Origin: Catenaria anguillulae PL171 | Lineage: Eukaryota > Blastocladiomycota > Blastocladiomycetes > Blastocladiales > Catenariaceae | Assembly (NCBI GenBank): GCA_002102555.1 | Contig: MCFL01000070.1 | Location: 60,595-124,594, forward strand | Direction of reading: 5' to 3' | Length of the DNA: 64,000 bases | Shown here: positions 45,640-56,980 of the stretch, in pieces | How positions within the stretch are numbered: position 1 is the stretch's first letter | Layout of the letters: each line of letters starts with the position of its first letter | The notes under the pieces: model-generated | What the model was told of the DNA's origin: nothing | The model's database searches: none | The model's input: only the letters and a program-made list of their open reading frames with translations | Made by a program: the position numbers and the translations under genes

Positions 45640-48553
45640 ATGGATGGCCATTCCAAGAGCATCGAAGCAGGCACTTCAGGCACCACAATGGGCACGCCGA
45701 CACTCGTTAGCCATCTCCCAAGTGCGCCAAACCACCCGCATTCGCATCATGATGGTCATTCCCGCCATGGCTCGGAGCCGCCACCGTCACGGCCTCAACT
45801 CAAGCACCAATCCACCGCTGGCTCTCCATTCAATCACCCGCTCACACCTTCAACCTCCGTGGCCGTCTCCCCGGACGCTCCATCCCCTCGCCAATCACCC
45901 AACGACCCCATTGCTGTTGCGACCGCTCCCGCCACCGCTGCCGCTGCCGCTGGACCAACAATACCTCACGCCCCAGACCCGCTCCGCCGTGCCGTCGAAG
46001 ACGACGTGATTTCGGATCTCGATGCCGTCGAAGCCGAGTCGCGGCGATTTGCCGATGCCTCAGGCAGTCATTGGCGCGTGCGCACCTTTGTGCGCGAACT
46101 CGGCAAAATGCTCGGTATCGCCTTGACTGGATCCGTGCTCGTTCTGGGTCCTGGCGCAGTTGGCTGGATCATGTTTCAAAAGGGTGTGGATCCGGGCGTG
46201 TTTGACAAGGCATCGACCGTGGTGACGCCAGCAACGGAAATGATGCGTTGGTCGGCGTGGACGGCGTGTGTGTGGTGGATGGTCATGTTGAGCTTTGCGC
46301 TGGTGAGGTTGGTAAGGGTGTTGCAGTATGACCATTCGCCGATTCACGGGGTATGGTCAATCATCAACATATGTTTCCTTGCCCCTTCTTTCACTCCGCT
46401 GACGTGAACCATGCTTCATGTATCAATAGTCGCTCCGCTCATTCGAGTACCACGGCTGCCTGGCACTCTGCCTCGTCATCTCCATTGTGCTCTTTCCGGT
46501 TTTCTTTCCCACGTCCGTCGGCCATATCACCTACCATGGGATTGCCTGGATAGCCGTTGTCAATGTCGCCACGGCGTCGGTCATTGTCTTTGTGCAAAAG
46601 ATCATTCTTTTTTCGACTGCGTGGAAGTACTACTTGACGGCGTACAAGGAAAAGGAACGCAAGAAAGTATTGTCGTTATCCAGTACGTTTGCCCTCAATT
46701 TTTTTAGATTGCCCTGGCTGAATACTGACAGATTAGATCGTGTTCACATTTGCAGCGCTGCACTGGCTGTCTGTGTGTGATCTCGACCCACCCCAACCCT
46801 CTTCCGCGTCCGCCGTTTCGACACATAACCATCACCCATACCCGACGTCGTACCCGATGCTGACCGTCGACACCACCGCCGACGTCGCCAACGACCCCAC
46901 GCGTCCGTCGCACACACCCACGACGCCGCCAACCGTGACTGCCGTAACGGAATGGCTGCGCCTGGGCCATGTGACAGGCAACTTGGCCACCAGTTCGGAT
47001 CCAGCCGCCATTCACTCGTCGGCATCCAGCTTCATGGGCGGCCGTGCCTCGCGCCCTTCGATTGATATCGGCCGCCCAAAACTCATTCACACGATCCCAC
47101 GTCGAGCATCGCTCTCTGAATCCTCCTACTCCATCTCGCGACCGGGCACGCCCGAACTCGCCACGGGCGGACCTGGCGGTCCAACCGCAAGCTTGCTCAA
47201 CGGGCACACGGGCAAGTCACCGAAACGCAAGCCGCGGCGCACTTCTGCTACGGAAAAGTACTCAAAAGACGCGGCAAAGACGCGCGCAAAGCACATTTAC
47301 CGGCGACTTGCCGGTACAACGCTGCGCACCGTGACGCTCGGGCTGGCGCACCTGCTGCCTGCGTACGGCGGCGATGAGGATGCCGCGCAGCAAGCACTCG
47401 ACGTGCTGGATGCAGACAATAACGGCGACGTGACGTATTCGGAGATGATCGAGGCTGTGCAAGCCATCTATGCGGATTGTGCGGCGCTCGCAAGGGCGCG
47501 TACGGCGTTGGCGGATACGGTGCTCAAGCTCGACCGGGCGCTGGCCGTGGTTGCCGTGCTGGTCATTGTGATTGTCAGTGTGGTCCTGTGGGGCGTGAGC
47601 TTGACGGCCGTCATTGTGCCGCTGGGCTCGTTTCTCGTGGCGCTGAGCTTTGTGTTTGGCAGCACGGGCCGCGGGCTGTTTGAGGGCGCCGTGTGGATCT
47701 TTTCGACGCACGCGTACGATGTAGGCGATCGTATCATCATCAACGATGGCCAATTCCAGGGTATTGTGCAGGAGATCAACTTGCTGTATACCGTGATCCA
47801 GAGGTGGGACGGGTTTTTGTTTTTCATGGGCAATGCGGATTTGGCGAAAATGCAAATTGTCAATGTGCGGCGAAGCCCGCCAATGACCGAGATGGTGAGC
47901 GTGTGGGTTGGGTTTGATACGAGCCAGGAGGTGTTGGCCGAGCTCGAGAAGCGGTTGAATGCGTTCCTCCGGGAGAATCGACGCGATTTCAGGGTGGCGG
48001 GCGATGGGACGGGCAGCGTTGGGTTGACGGTGCAGGTTGCAGAGATTGAGAATGTGAATCGCGTCAGGATCAACATGTTTTTGGAACATCGGAGCAATTG
48101 GCAGGATATGCGCAAGCGCTTTCAAAGGCGCAATCGAGTACGTGCGACGTTTCTGCTCTGTGGCCAGCGTTTGACGTGCAGTCAAACTAACGTGTTCTTG
48201 TCCAGTTCATGGTTGCGCTCAAAGCTGCACTCACCGACCTCAAGGTCCAGTACGCCATGCCTATGGCACACCACACATTGCATGGTGGTGTCCCTGCGTT
48301 CGATCAGTTTCCTACTACCTCCAACATCGACCAGATCCACCGCCATCATCATCCAAGCCACGGAATCGGTGCCAGCGAAGCCAGTCCACCCTCACGCATC
48401 GGCACACCTGGTCCGAGCGGCGGTAGCGTGTACGGCGGAGCGACGACGGCAGCGTGGTCCAGCTCAGTTCCCGTGAATCACTATGCAACCAGCGTCCATG
48501 GGCCATCTGGGTTACATGCTTCCGAGTCGACCTTGTATCAGCGGCGTTCATAG
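45640..48553 (+). CDS. Mechanosensitive (MscS-type) ion channel with EF-hand (4 exons)
   Basis: Exons are 45640-46350, 46430-46682, 46756-48137 and 48206-48553, giving 897 residues. All introns (68-79 nt) are GT-AG and frame-preserving. Order: a His/Ser/Pro-rich cytosolic N-terminus; several membrane helices (MLGIALTGSVLVLGPGAVGW, CLALCLVISIVLFPVFFP, AVVNVATASVIVFVQKII); a cytosolic loop with an EF-hand loop DADNNGDVTYSE (about residue 541); two helices (VVAVLVIVIVSVVLW); then the MscS pore and beta domain (FGSTGRGLFEGAVWIFSTHA, YDVGDRIIINDGQFQGIVQE). The architecture equals fission-yeast Msy1/Msy2, ER channels that limit Ca2+ and volume change on hypo-osmotic shock. An upstream Met at 45625 is also possible. 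Confidence 0.92.
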
Positions 48554-48839
48554 CCTGCATGTGTGTCTTCATTAGCAAATAGCATATGTCCCTCACTTGG
48601 CATTCAGTCGTTTATACTTGCAATGCTCTCTCGCCACTCAATGTTCTTAAAACAATACAGCATTGTTCACGGTTGGTTTCAGGATACTGCAGCTGCGGAT
48701 TGTTTTTGTCTCACTTGATTGCGGGAGTCGATCATGACGAGGAAATGACTTGGTGGTGCATAGGTGGATTGCCACCGAGACTCAGCGCAGGGTCCATGTG
48801 TTACAAGGAGGCGGGATTGCTGCGCGGGAGGAACCCTTA

Positions 48840-50214
48840 ATGGAGCTAGTTGCCCTGCTGCACGTGTGCGGCCAGCAGGAATCCAAGGCGTGGACGTGGC
48901 CAAAAGTGGTCCATCGAGTTGTCGAGGAAAATGCGATTCGGTTGTTTGAATATGCACGCTGCTGCGATGATTGCGAGTGCAGGCTTGAAAACGAGATGCC
49001 AATTGACCAATTCGCCACCCAAGTTGGGAACGAGTTGACAAGGCAAAGGTTGGATGGGTATGGGTTTGTGCATTGGCCGGTGGTTTTGTTTCACCTCCAA
49101 TTCATGCGAACGTTGCGCTCGATTACCAATCTCAACAATACCGCGACCTACGCTGGGCAATTCGTCGACAATCAGCGCTTGGAACCCGGCCGGCTCGCTC
49201 GTGTACTTCAAGTGCAGCTCGACCAACGCATTCGTCAGCAGCCGCCCGCCGATTCGTGGACAAATCTCATGCAGCAGCTCGGGTCTCCCCCTATGGAACC
49301 CGAAGCACGAGATACGTTGGCGTGGTGCGACAAGCAGGCCAAGGCTCGAGGCAAGCCGCGGGATTATCTCACCGGTTGGAGTTGCTGTCGCCCGGAATGC
49401 CCAATGTGCGCATTTCACAACACGTCGAGCGACGACAACGATGAATCGTCGGCTATGGCGAAGGAATGCGGCATATCGTCGGTCACATTGTCGCGTTACT
49501 TACTCTTTCAGGCGTCAAGATTCATTCAGCAATTCACCGGCCCGATCCCTGCCCCATCATTTTCATTCATTGCCCTCAACCGACGCGGCGCCTTGCTTGG
49601 CGTGTACGCCCAAGACCCTTGCTCCAACATGACCAAGTTCAAGTCGTCGCCTCCCGGTGTCTTTCCTACTGCATCAATCACTCAATCCATGCCAGGTCCA
49701 AGCGGCGGCACCGCCCAAACACTTCTCCAACTTGATCGTCTCCCTTCGCAAATCGCTTTTGTTGCCGTCATCGCAACGGATCCTGTCTCAAAGTCTCTGC
49801 TTTACGCTACTACGACTCCCCCTGCTCGTTCCGTTTACCAGTACTTGAACGCCCATGATTCAACCAAAGCCAAGGAAACCAAGACGCCTGCGCGCTCGCG
49901 GCTCGCGTACATGTGTTGCCGAAGCAGGCAGGACGGTTCTGGCACGTGGCTTTTGGCTCGAGCTAACGGCCTTTGGCGTGATGAAAAAAAAAACGACATG
50001 GAGGGAACACTCATGAGTGATTCCCTCGCCTGCGGGCGACGTGGCGACTGTGGCCCAAAGTGTCGAGACTGCACAGGAGTGGGTGGAGGAGTACGTTTTT
50101 ACGTGTCAAGAGAGAGGGTTGGATCATTTGGGACTGGATCTTCAGACAGGTGGTTGGTTCGACGAGTACTGGGAAGATGAGGTTTGGCGGTTTTTTGGGA
50201 ATGGAGTTGGTTGA
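48840..50214 (+). CDS. TerD-like protein, 3' end disrupted or spliced
   Basis: The frame runs from ATG 48840 to about 49977. The last part of the protein (GDVATVAQSVETAQEWVEEY to DEYWEDEVWRFFGNGVG) lies in another frame from 50018. Removing 49978-50017 (GTGATG...ATGAG, 40 nt) restores frame but would be shorter than any other intron here. A nearby A10 run (49984-49993) is not a simple explanation, because losing one A creates a stop. The middle resembles TerD: SFSFIALNRRGALLGVYAQD, LLQLDRLPSQIAFVAVIATD, then SRLAYMCCRSRQDGSGTWLL. The N-terminal half, with CCRPECPMC, is unrecognised. TerD proteins bind Ca2+ or act in stress responses in bacteria. Either a functional spliced gene or a young pseudogene. 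Confidence 0.45.
49984..49993 (+). repeat. A10 run at the TerD-like frame break
   Basis: Ten A residues next to the point where the reading frame changes. A candidate slippage or sequencing-error site. Confidence 0.5.
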
Positions 50215-50665
50215 CGTATGTGGTTGGCTTTGACTTTGTAGGCTTGAACGTGTTTCCTACATGTACACTTTCGCCGACTCTCTGCTTTGTCCGGGACTGC
50301 CAGTGATTAATGTTCTTTGCATTTCTCTGCAAAGCCTTGGTGCGACCAGCTGGAAGGCGCCATGTGAGCTGTAATAAAGCAGCGGGAAGCGCTCTGTGCT
50401 GTGGTCAGAACAGAATCAAGTGCATCAAACCTGTATGCTCATCTACAGATGGAACAACGGCGAAGCAATGAATAGGGAAACATCCAATCGCTTAACACAA
50501 TCACAGCGTCTCATCCAATTGGTGTCAGTTCGCCAATTCCTAGCCAAACCCGATGAGCGCCCAGCGGATACACCATGGACCCAAGAGCGATGGAGAATGC
50601 ACATCCAGGAACACTGCAATCCACGAGACCAAGAGAGACTTGAAGTGCATCGAACAACAGTCAGG
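50215..50665. other. Convergent 3' intergenic region
   Basis: Between the TerD-like gene and the C2/transglutaminase-like gene. Nothing was recognised. Confidence 0.4.
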
Positions 50666-53600
50666 TCAGTCACAGGGTGTCCCACAAAAATCAAAGCGAA
50701 AACTCGTGGTACCTAAATGATGCAAAATCGCAATGGCACTGACTCGGCCGTGGAACTGCAAAAACCTGTGCACATACACAGTCTGTGAAGGAACGTTTGC
50801 TCCAGGATCTAGCAAGCACTGCCCCTCCTTGACTATTGTTGTTGAACCGCCAAGTTCGCCACCACCAGTTTTGGCTCCACAACCCAGGTGAGCCGATTGG
50901 GTTCCGCTTGGGCCACGTGTCCGGCTTGCTCGCTGCTGCTCCATGTCCATGGTCTCGAGCTCGGGAATCACTTGTTGTTGCCATTTCGAGAGGCCGCGGT
51001 GGAACTGCGTGGTCATGAGCAGGTGGTTTTTCCGGTACGACCGGATGAGTTGCATGACTTGGCGGAGCAGGTTCGTGTCATCAGGCGAGAACGTGAGCGT
51101 GACATCGTGCAACACAGTTGGTGTTGCGTCTAAAAACCAGGGTGAGGTGTGAGTCCTCGCGAGCGAAGCGGTCCAAAACATGCAACAATTGGCCGTACAA
51201 AAGCAGTGCATCACCTCACGAAACTCTCCATTCCCACCACTCCCGCCTGCAACAAACGGCAACCAAGCCCCTACCCCGCCGCCCTCCACTTCCCAAGAAA
51301 ACATCTCGCGCGTCAAGCAATCGCTGGGTTGCACGTTAAACCACACATTTGTGTGATTCACAAGGCACGCCACCCGTTCATATGGAAAGTTGTGCTCGTT
51401 CCACGACGTCCAGCTTTTGCCCTGCGTGGGATCCCAATGCTGCACAACCAACTGCGCGTTTGCGCGCTGCACGGCATCCAGCTTTGACCGTTGCAAAAAG
51501 GCTTGTGGGTCAAATGGTGAAGAGCCGCCCCGGAATGCATTGGAATGGTTGTTGGTCGGCGTGTCCTCCACAATGTCCGCGGAAAAGACTGGGTGCGAAT
51601 GTTTGCGTCGATCAATGGTAATCACCCACACGGTGTGTTTGCCATACGTTGTACCAATGGCCAGGTATGCGTCGTGGCCGGCGCCGAGAAACAGGCTGCA
51701 CAGGAGGATCGCGTGGTCCAAAACACTTCCGAATCCGCGGCTGACCAGTGAACCGGGCGTGGCGACTTGCGTGAATCTGGACTCGGCGCACACGACCGGG
51801 TGGAGAAACGAGTCAGAAAGTGGCTGGGTCGAATGATGCAGCTTATTGGCAATGGCCGAGGTGAGCTTGGACAGTTGGCGGTGAGTCGTGTCCGAAAAAG
51901 CTGTCCAGGACGAATAGAATGGGATGCGCGCAACATAGTTGGCAATGTCGTGACGAGTGTACTTGCCTCCGAGGCGGATCGGGCAGAGGAACGACGACAG
52001 AGTGCGGAAGGTGTTGCATTCGTCGAGGGCGAGAACGGCATAGTTGCGGCGTGGGAATAAGTGGTGGGTCGAGTCAATGACGGACGTGTAATAGTTCCAA
52101 AAATTGGACTGCATGTCAGTGGACAGGATCAGTATGGGTAACTACAACGACAAAGGCCAGTAGACATGCATACCAAGGTGGTCTGTTGCTCCATGGACTT
52201 GAAGTATTCTTGCATGCTTGCGTCGTCTTCGTCCTCCTCGTCATCGCCATTGTTCTTTTCGAGAGCATTGAGCGATGGCGGTTTACGATTCTTGGGAACA
52301 GGTTTCTGCACACACGAATCACAGAGTGAGCGAGAATTTGCAACACAAAGGACGGAATAAAGAACGGCAAGTTTTACCTCGCCACCGGCCAAATCTCGCT
52401 TCATCTTCTCTGGATACTTTCGCCTCCACACATGCTCCGTCTTCATGCACACGTCCAACACTTTCGCAAACGAGCCTCGCTCCTGCGTCTGATCTGTCGC
52501 ATGCACATGCAAGGCAATTCTCTTGACCCCGCGCGACTTCTGTTGCTGCTGCTTCTGTTGTTGATAAGGCGGCGTTTCTCCACCGCCACACTCGCCCACA
52601 CACGCTCTGGTCCCGCTCTCGACACTGCGCATCACGACTGACATTTCAAACGGCTTCTTGACCGTCAGTAGCACACGCATGAGCGGAATGGTGCCCCTGG
52701 CCAATACTTCGCCATGCGAAAGCGTGCCTGAATTGTGCAGGTCCATGATCTCCAGCACAATCTCGTGGCTCATGACCCAATGCACCACATCGTGGACTTC
52801 GCCGGGCGGAATCGTGACTGGGAACAAGAGCTCCTGGTCCCACATGGGGCTCGTGGTACTCAACAGCGCCGATGTTTGCTTGGACGTGCCTGCGACCGTC
52901 ACGCGGACAAACGGATCCAAGGTTGCATACTCGATGCCTCGACCAGGACGCAGTTTGGTGCGTGTCAGGCTTGCGAGCCCGCTCGCTTCGACAACGCGCA
53001 CGGCAATGTACCGCTGGAGAATTGAGAGGTCGTTGACGAGACCCGTTTCCGACATGGTTTTCACCATAGAATCGGCTGATGTCCAGAGCGACTCTGGGTC
53101 GTCGAGATTGAGAAACGTGAGAAATTCGAGCTCGGTTGCGGCACGGCGGAGGGCGGCAAGGATGAAGGATTGGTTGGTCGAGTGGTCGACATTAAAGCCG
53201 AGCGATTGGATGAGATCACGCATTTGACTGGGCTGTGACGAGACGAGCGCGGTAGTCCCATTGCCGTTGGCGGCTGAGGACGACAGGAGTGATGGTCGCA
53301 TCGCGTAGAGGCGACGAGCAGCGTCACGTTTCACATCTAGAGTGACCTTGTAGTCGGCAAGGAACTCGATAAAATCCTCGAAATCGAGCGAGCCGGTGCA
53401 CGATGAGTCGTAGCGTAACATGATGCTGCGTGCAACTTCGTGCGAGAGCGGAGGGCCGAATCGAGGCTGTTCATCGTTGTTGTGTGGAGCAGTAAATGAG
53501 CGGTTGAATGAATGCGATGATTTTCTTTCCGACGACAGGGAAGCATACCATGAGGGCTTGCAGCTCGCGGACAGTCAATCGATACGTCGACTTGACCTGC

Positions 53601-53977
53601 ATTTCGCGTTGTTCCTCCTCGCCCTCCCCAGTCTCGCCCTGGTCATGTTCATGTGAAGAATGGCGTCTTGATACGCCACCACCGCCACCCGTGATCTTTC
53701 CACGATCCAATGCCTGATTGACGCGCGATACCAGCGATAGCGAGGTGGTGCCTGGCAAGAGTTGATGTTGTCCAGATGGAGTGGCCGTGCCGAATGGAGG
53801 TGCACCCGGGGTGCTGCTGGAACTGGCATCCATGGCCAGGGCAGATCGAGCTGGCGTGAGAATTTTCGGTGTCGCATGACTGGACTGCAGCTTTTCGTGC
53901 TCAATGAGGGCATCTTCTGCGTGCTGCGCAAAAATGAAGCGGTAGCGCCGAAGCTGGTATTCGGTGAATGTGGCCAT
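50666..53977 (-). CDS. EF-hand + C2 + transglutaminase-like protein, CC2D2A/CEP76 type (5 exons)
   Basis: Exons are 53549-53977, 52378-53466, 52174-52305, 51220-52108 and 50666-51129, giving 1000 residues. All four introns (65-90 nt) are GT-AG and keep frame. An EF-hand-like loop YDSSCTGSLDFEDF lies at about 162-175. A C2 domain begins near 296 (RYIAVRVVEASGL, then SPMWDQELLFPV). The C-terminal half carries an inactive transglutaminase-like fold: ANYVARIPF, LDHAILLCSLFLGAGHDAYL, WVITID, and CLVNHTNVWFNVQPSD. CC2D2A (ciliary transition zone) and CEP76 (centriole) share C2 + TGL. The VARIPF and VWFNVQ signatures favour CC2D2A, while the length is shorter than CC2D2A and nearer CEP76. Its presence implies centrioles or a flagellum. 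Confidence 0.72.
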
Positions 53978-54720
53978 AATTGGGTGACTACTTCAAGTTT
54001 CAGATGACTGCGGGCCGACACGAATGACTGCATCGAGTATTTTTCCAACATTTGGAGTTAACCTCGCTCGCAGAAGAGGCTCTGCGGCGTTACGTGTGTG
54101 TGCCCACCGCCCAGTCGCCAGCCAGTGGGAACAACGGAAAGCTTGCGCGTGTGGTGTGCATGTGCGTTTTGATCAAACCATCAGCTGGATCGACGGCCTT
54201 TCATTCCAGCCCAGGGATCGCTTTCGTCCGTCCATGCCCACTCATTCATATCTCACTCAAGTGAGAAAATTGCATTGCCGCTTGTTCATTGCAGAAATCT
54301 CAATGAAAATAACAATTGAAATGGATCTGCTCTCAGTGCAAAGTGCTCTGCTGCATCGGGTCGACGAAATTGCATCCCAGCTGGGGTCACCCTGGTCCGC
54401 TGCCAAATACAACATGCTGCCCAGACAGCATTCATGATCAATTGTGTCTCACACGCATCTTCGCCACTTTGGTAGGCAGTGGACAATTGAGAAGATGGTT
54501 GCCGTGCTATCTCGATACCCACAGGCCACACTATCGGTGTTGCGAGCTGAAGTTGATGTCATGGTACAGAGAAATGCAGCGCCATCACACTCTTCAACCT
54601 CATTTGCTCACAAGCCGTCCATTCTCTACCCATTCACAGTGGCATGCATATCTCAATGACAGGTCCAAAGGTACGTACCCATAGGTTCCCTCATGAAACG
54701 ATCTGGCTGTCTCCCTTTTC
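53978..54720. other. Divergent intergenic region, possible upstream exons
   Basis: Between the C2/transglutaminase-like gene and the RPA1/MEIOB-like gene. Short protein-like stretches (for example ELTSLAEEALRRYV near 54055 and QWTIEKMVAVLSRYPQATLS near 54480) may be 5' exons of the latter, but I cannot join them. Confidence 0.3.
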
Positions 54721-56777
54721 GTGTGCGCTGAGACCACGCACTCTCGCACAAACACAGAAACGACGCTTCGGGAAGCTCTCTCGGGCAAATTCAGCGATAC
54801 CACCGCCATCACATCGGTCCCAATCACCTCGTGGGACCCAAGGGCAGGCGCGCTGACGCTGCAGTCCGAGCAAGCTTCTGCCTTTTTTTACGTCTTGCCC
54901 CACCAGCATCAGTTTGTCTCGACATTTCAGAAACTGGCATGCTTGTTTCAACACTCACCTCGACTTGGGATTCCATCTCACGAACATTGTCATGCATAAA
55001 TCGCAGCTCAAGTCCGTCACGCTAATTCCATCGCGTCTCGTCTCCCACCCAACCGCCATCCTGTTCCCAACTCACCGGACCCTTTTCCACCTGCTTCACG
55101 CACCCATGTTTACTCGGCCCGGATCTCCCGCGCACTGGCCGCCAGAGACTCGCTGGATCAGCATATCCAAGGTGGAATCCACCGACTCGCGCCGAGCAAC
55201 CTTGTACGGCAACGAAAAGCACGCGGACGGGTCCGATCATGCGGCCGTGATCACGCTGAGGGGCGATTTGGTGCCAATGGCCAAATTGTTTGAAGAGGCG
55301 CGTTCTCTCTCTCTCGCTGCTACGGCGGAATGCCAGCATAATTCTGACCTACGAGTGGATCTGTGTAGAAACGAACGTATGGATTCATCAACCTGATCAG
55401 TGGCGAATGGGCTACGTCGAGTTCAGTGGACCCATCCCAGTCACAGCAGAACGTGAAGCGTGATGGACTGTACGAGTGCTCCCCCGAGACCATGTACATG
55501 TCGCTTCAGGAGCAAGAAGCGGATTCTGCTGTTGCAACGGACCCAAGCATTCCGGTATGTCATCACCTGTCCGGCGAAACTTGGTCACACCTAGCGCTGA
55601 CATGTCCCAGATGAATCCCTGATGGTAGCCAACACTCATTCGGTCCGCATCCTTGACCAGTGCTCGCACCCGCACCACCATCGCGGCACTCAAACCGGAT
55701 CAAAAGAACATTACGCTTCTGGGCCTTGTCATTGCCATTTCTGACAATGTACGCGTCTGCCACCACGGATGCCTCGTACCAATTTCAGCTAATCAACATT
55801 TGTCCCCGAATCCCTCTGTATGTAGCGCCCGCTCAACTACGGCACCTCCAAACACGTCCCGCGCGTCGCGCTTCGCATCACGGACGCTTCACTCCCGAAA
55901 CCCACCGACATCACGTGCTGGGAAGACTTGGCACTTGCAGCCCTCGCACTTCGCCCCGGCCAGCTGGTCTTGTTAGAGCGGCTTGCCACGGGGCCTGGGC
56001 CGGGCGTACGCATCAGTGCCTCGGTGGCAAATGGGACCAGAGTCACGGCCGTGTCCATGTTGCCTGCCGTGTTGCGGAGCAATTGGATGCAGCCGCGGCG
56101 GCGTTTGGCGCCGGATGGGCCCGGGGCTGGGGCCGGCGGCGTGGATCGGGTTGTCGAGGTCGGTAGGACGCAGGGACCCGTTAGCGTGATGCGCGTCACG
56201 GTGGTTGGTGTTGCCGTAGGTGGCGACAAGCCGCTAGTGATTTGCCGTACGTGATACTTGCGCCATGCCAGGCATACATGTGTGCTCAATGGCGTTCCTT
56301 GTACTGTGTGTAGACCGGCAGTGCAACCACCCGCTCATCCGGCAAGTTGATGCCAACGGCGCGCCAGACTGGTGCTGCAAGCAATGCAACCAGCGGCTGT
56401 CTGCAAGCGACCTGCGGTCATTTGCCGTGCCACAGTACCAGGTGGTGTGGGAGGTGAGGGACGCTGGCGGTCAGACATTGACGTGTGCGGCACTGGATTC
56501 CGCAACGGCGGTGCGTTGTTCCTTGCCTTGTTGAACGTTGCCCAGCTATTGTGTTTCTAATCACCTTTTGCGTGTGTGTCAGGACATGGTGGGCTTGGCT
56601 GCGACCGACATGTACCGCCAATCAGCTGCATCACAAATGGAAAGACTGCATCAAGTCGTCGGTCGGGTGTTTGCCGTGTTGATTGCACCAGTGCTGGGCC
56701 GGGTTGTGGATCCGCAGGCACCGCAATGGCGCATTGATATGGTTGCACTCGAGAGCGACGTGCAGGGTGTAGTGTGA
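54721..56777 (+). CDS. RPA1/MEIOB-family ssDNA-binding protein (multi-exon)
   Basis: The 3' exons are secure: 55826-56246, 56314-56510 and 56583-56777, preceded by an exon ending at 55748 and one ending at 55554. They give OB-fold-like segments KRDGLYECSPETMYMSLQEQ, QKNITLLGLVIAISDN and PRVALRITDASLPKPTDITC, then WEDLALAALALRPGQLVLLE. A zinc ribbon follows (CHRQCNHPLIRQVDANG, DWCCKQC). The end is MVGLAATDMYRQSAASQMER plus the last OB strand region. Spacing of the Cys pairs is RPA1-like; the ITCWED segment is closer to meiosis-specific MEIOB. Either way the role is binding single-stranded DNA in replication, repair or meiotic recombination. The 5' end is unresolved: MFTRPGSPAHWPPETR (55106) and the frame from 54721 are candidate N-terminal parts. 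Confidence 0.55.
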
Positions 56778-56980
56778 CACGAAGTGCAGGTGTGTATATG
56801 TCGTGGAGAACAGTCAACGTGTGGGCAATCAACAATAGGATTGTGCAAGAAGAAGAATGCCGTGCCGCTCGGGAAGTTAGCAACAGTCGGTCCAATGTGA
56901 ATAAACAAGGCAAATGTACAAGCGCCAGTCCGGACATTCCGACTGAAATCGGCCAGCGATGATAGAGAAGATCAAGGGCC

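Noticed and set aside
49984-49993. Explaining the TerD-like frame break by a one-base A10 slip
   Set aside because: Removing one A leads directly to a TGA before the conserved C-terminal part, so a single slip does not restore the frame.
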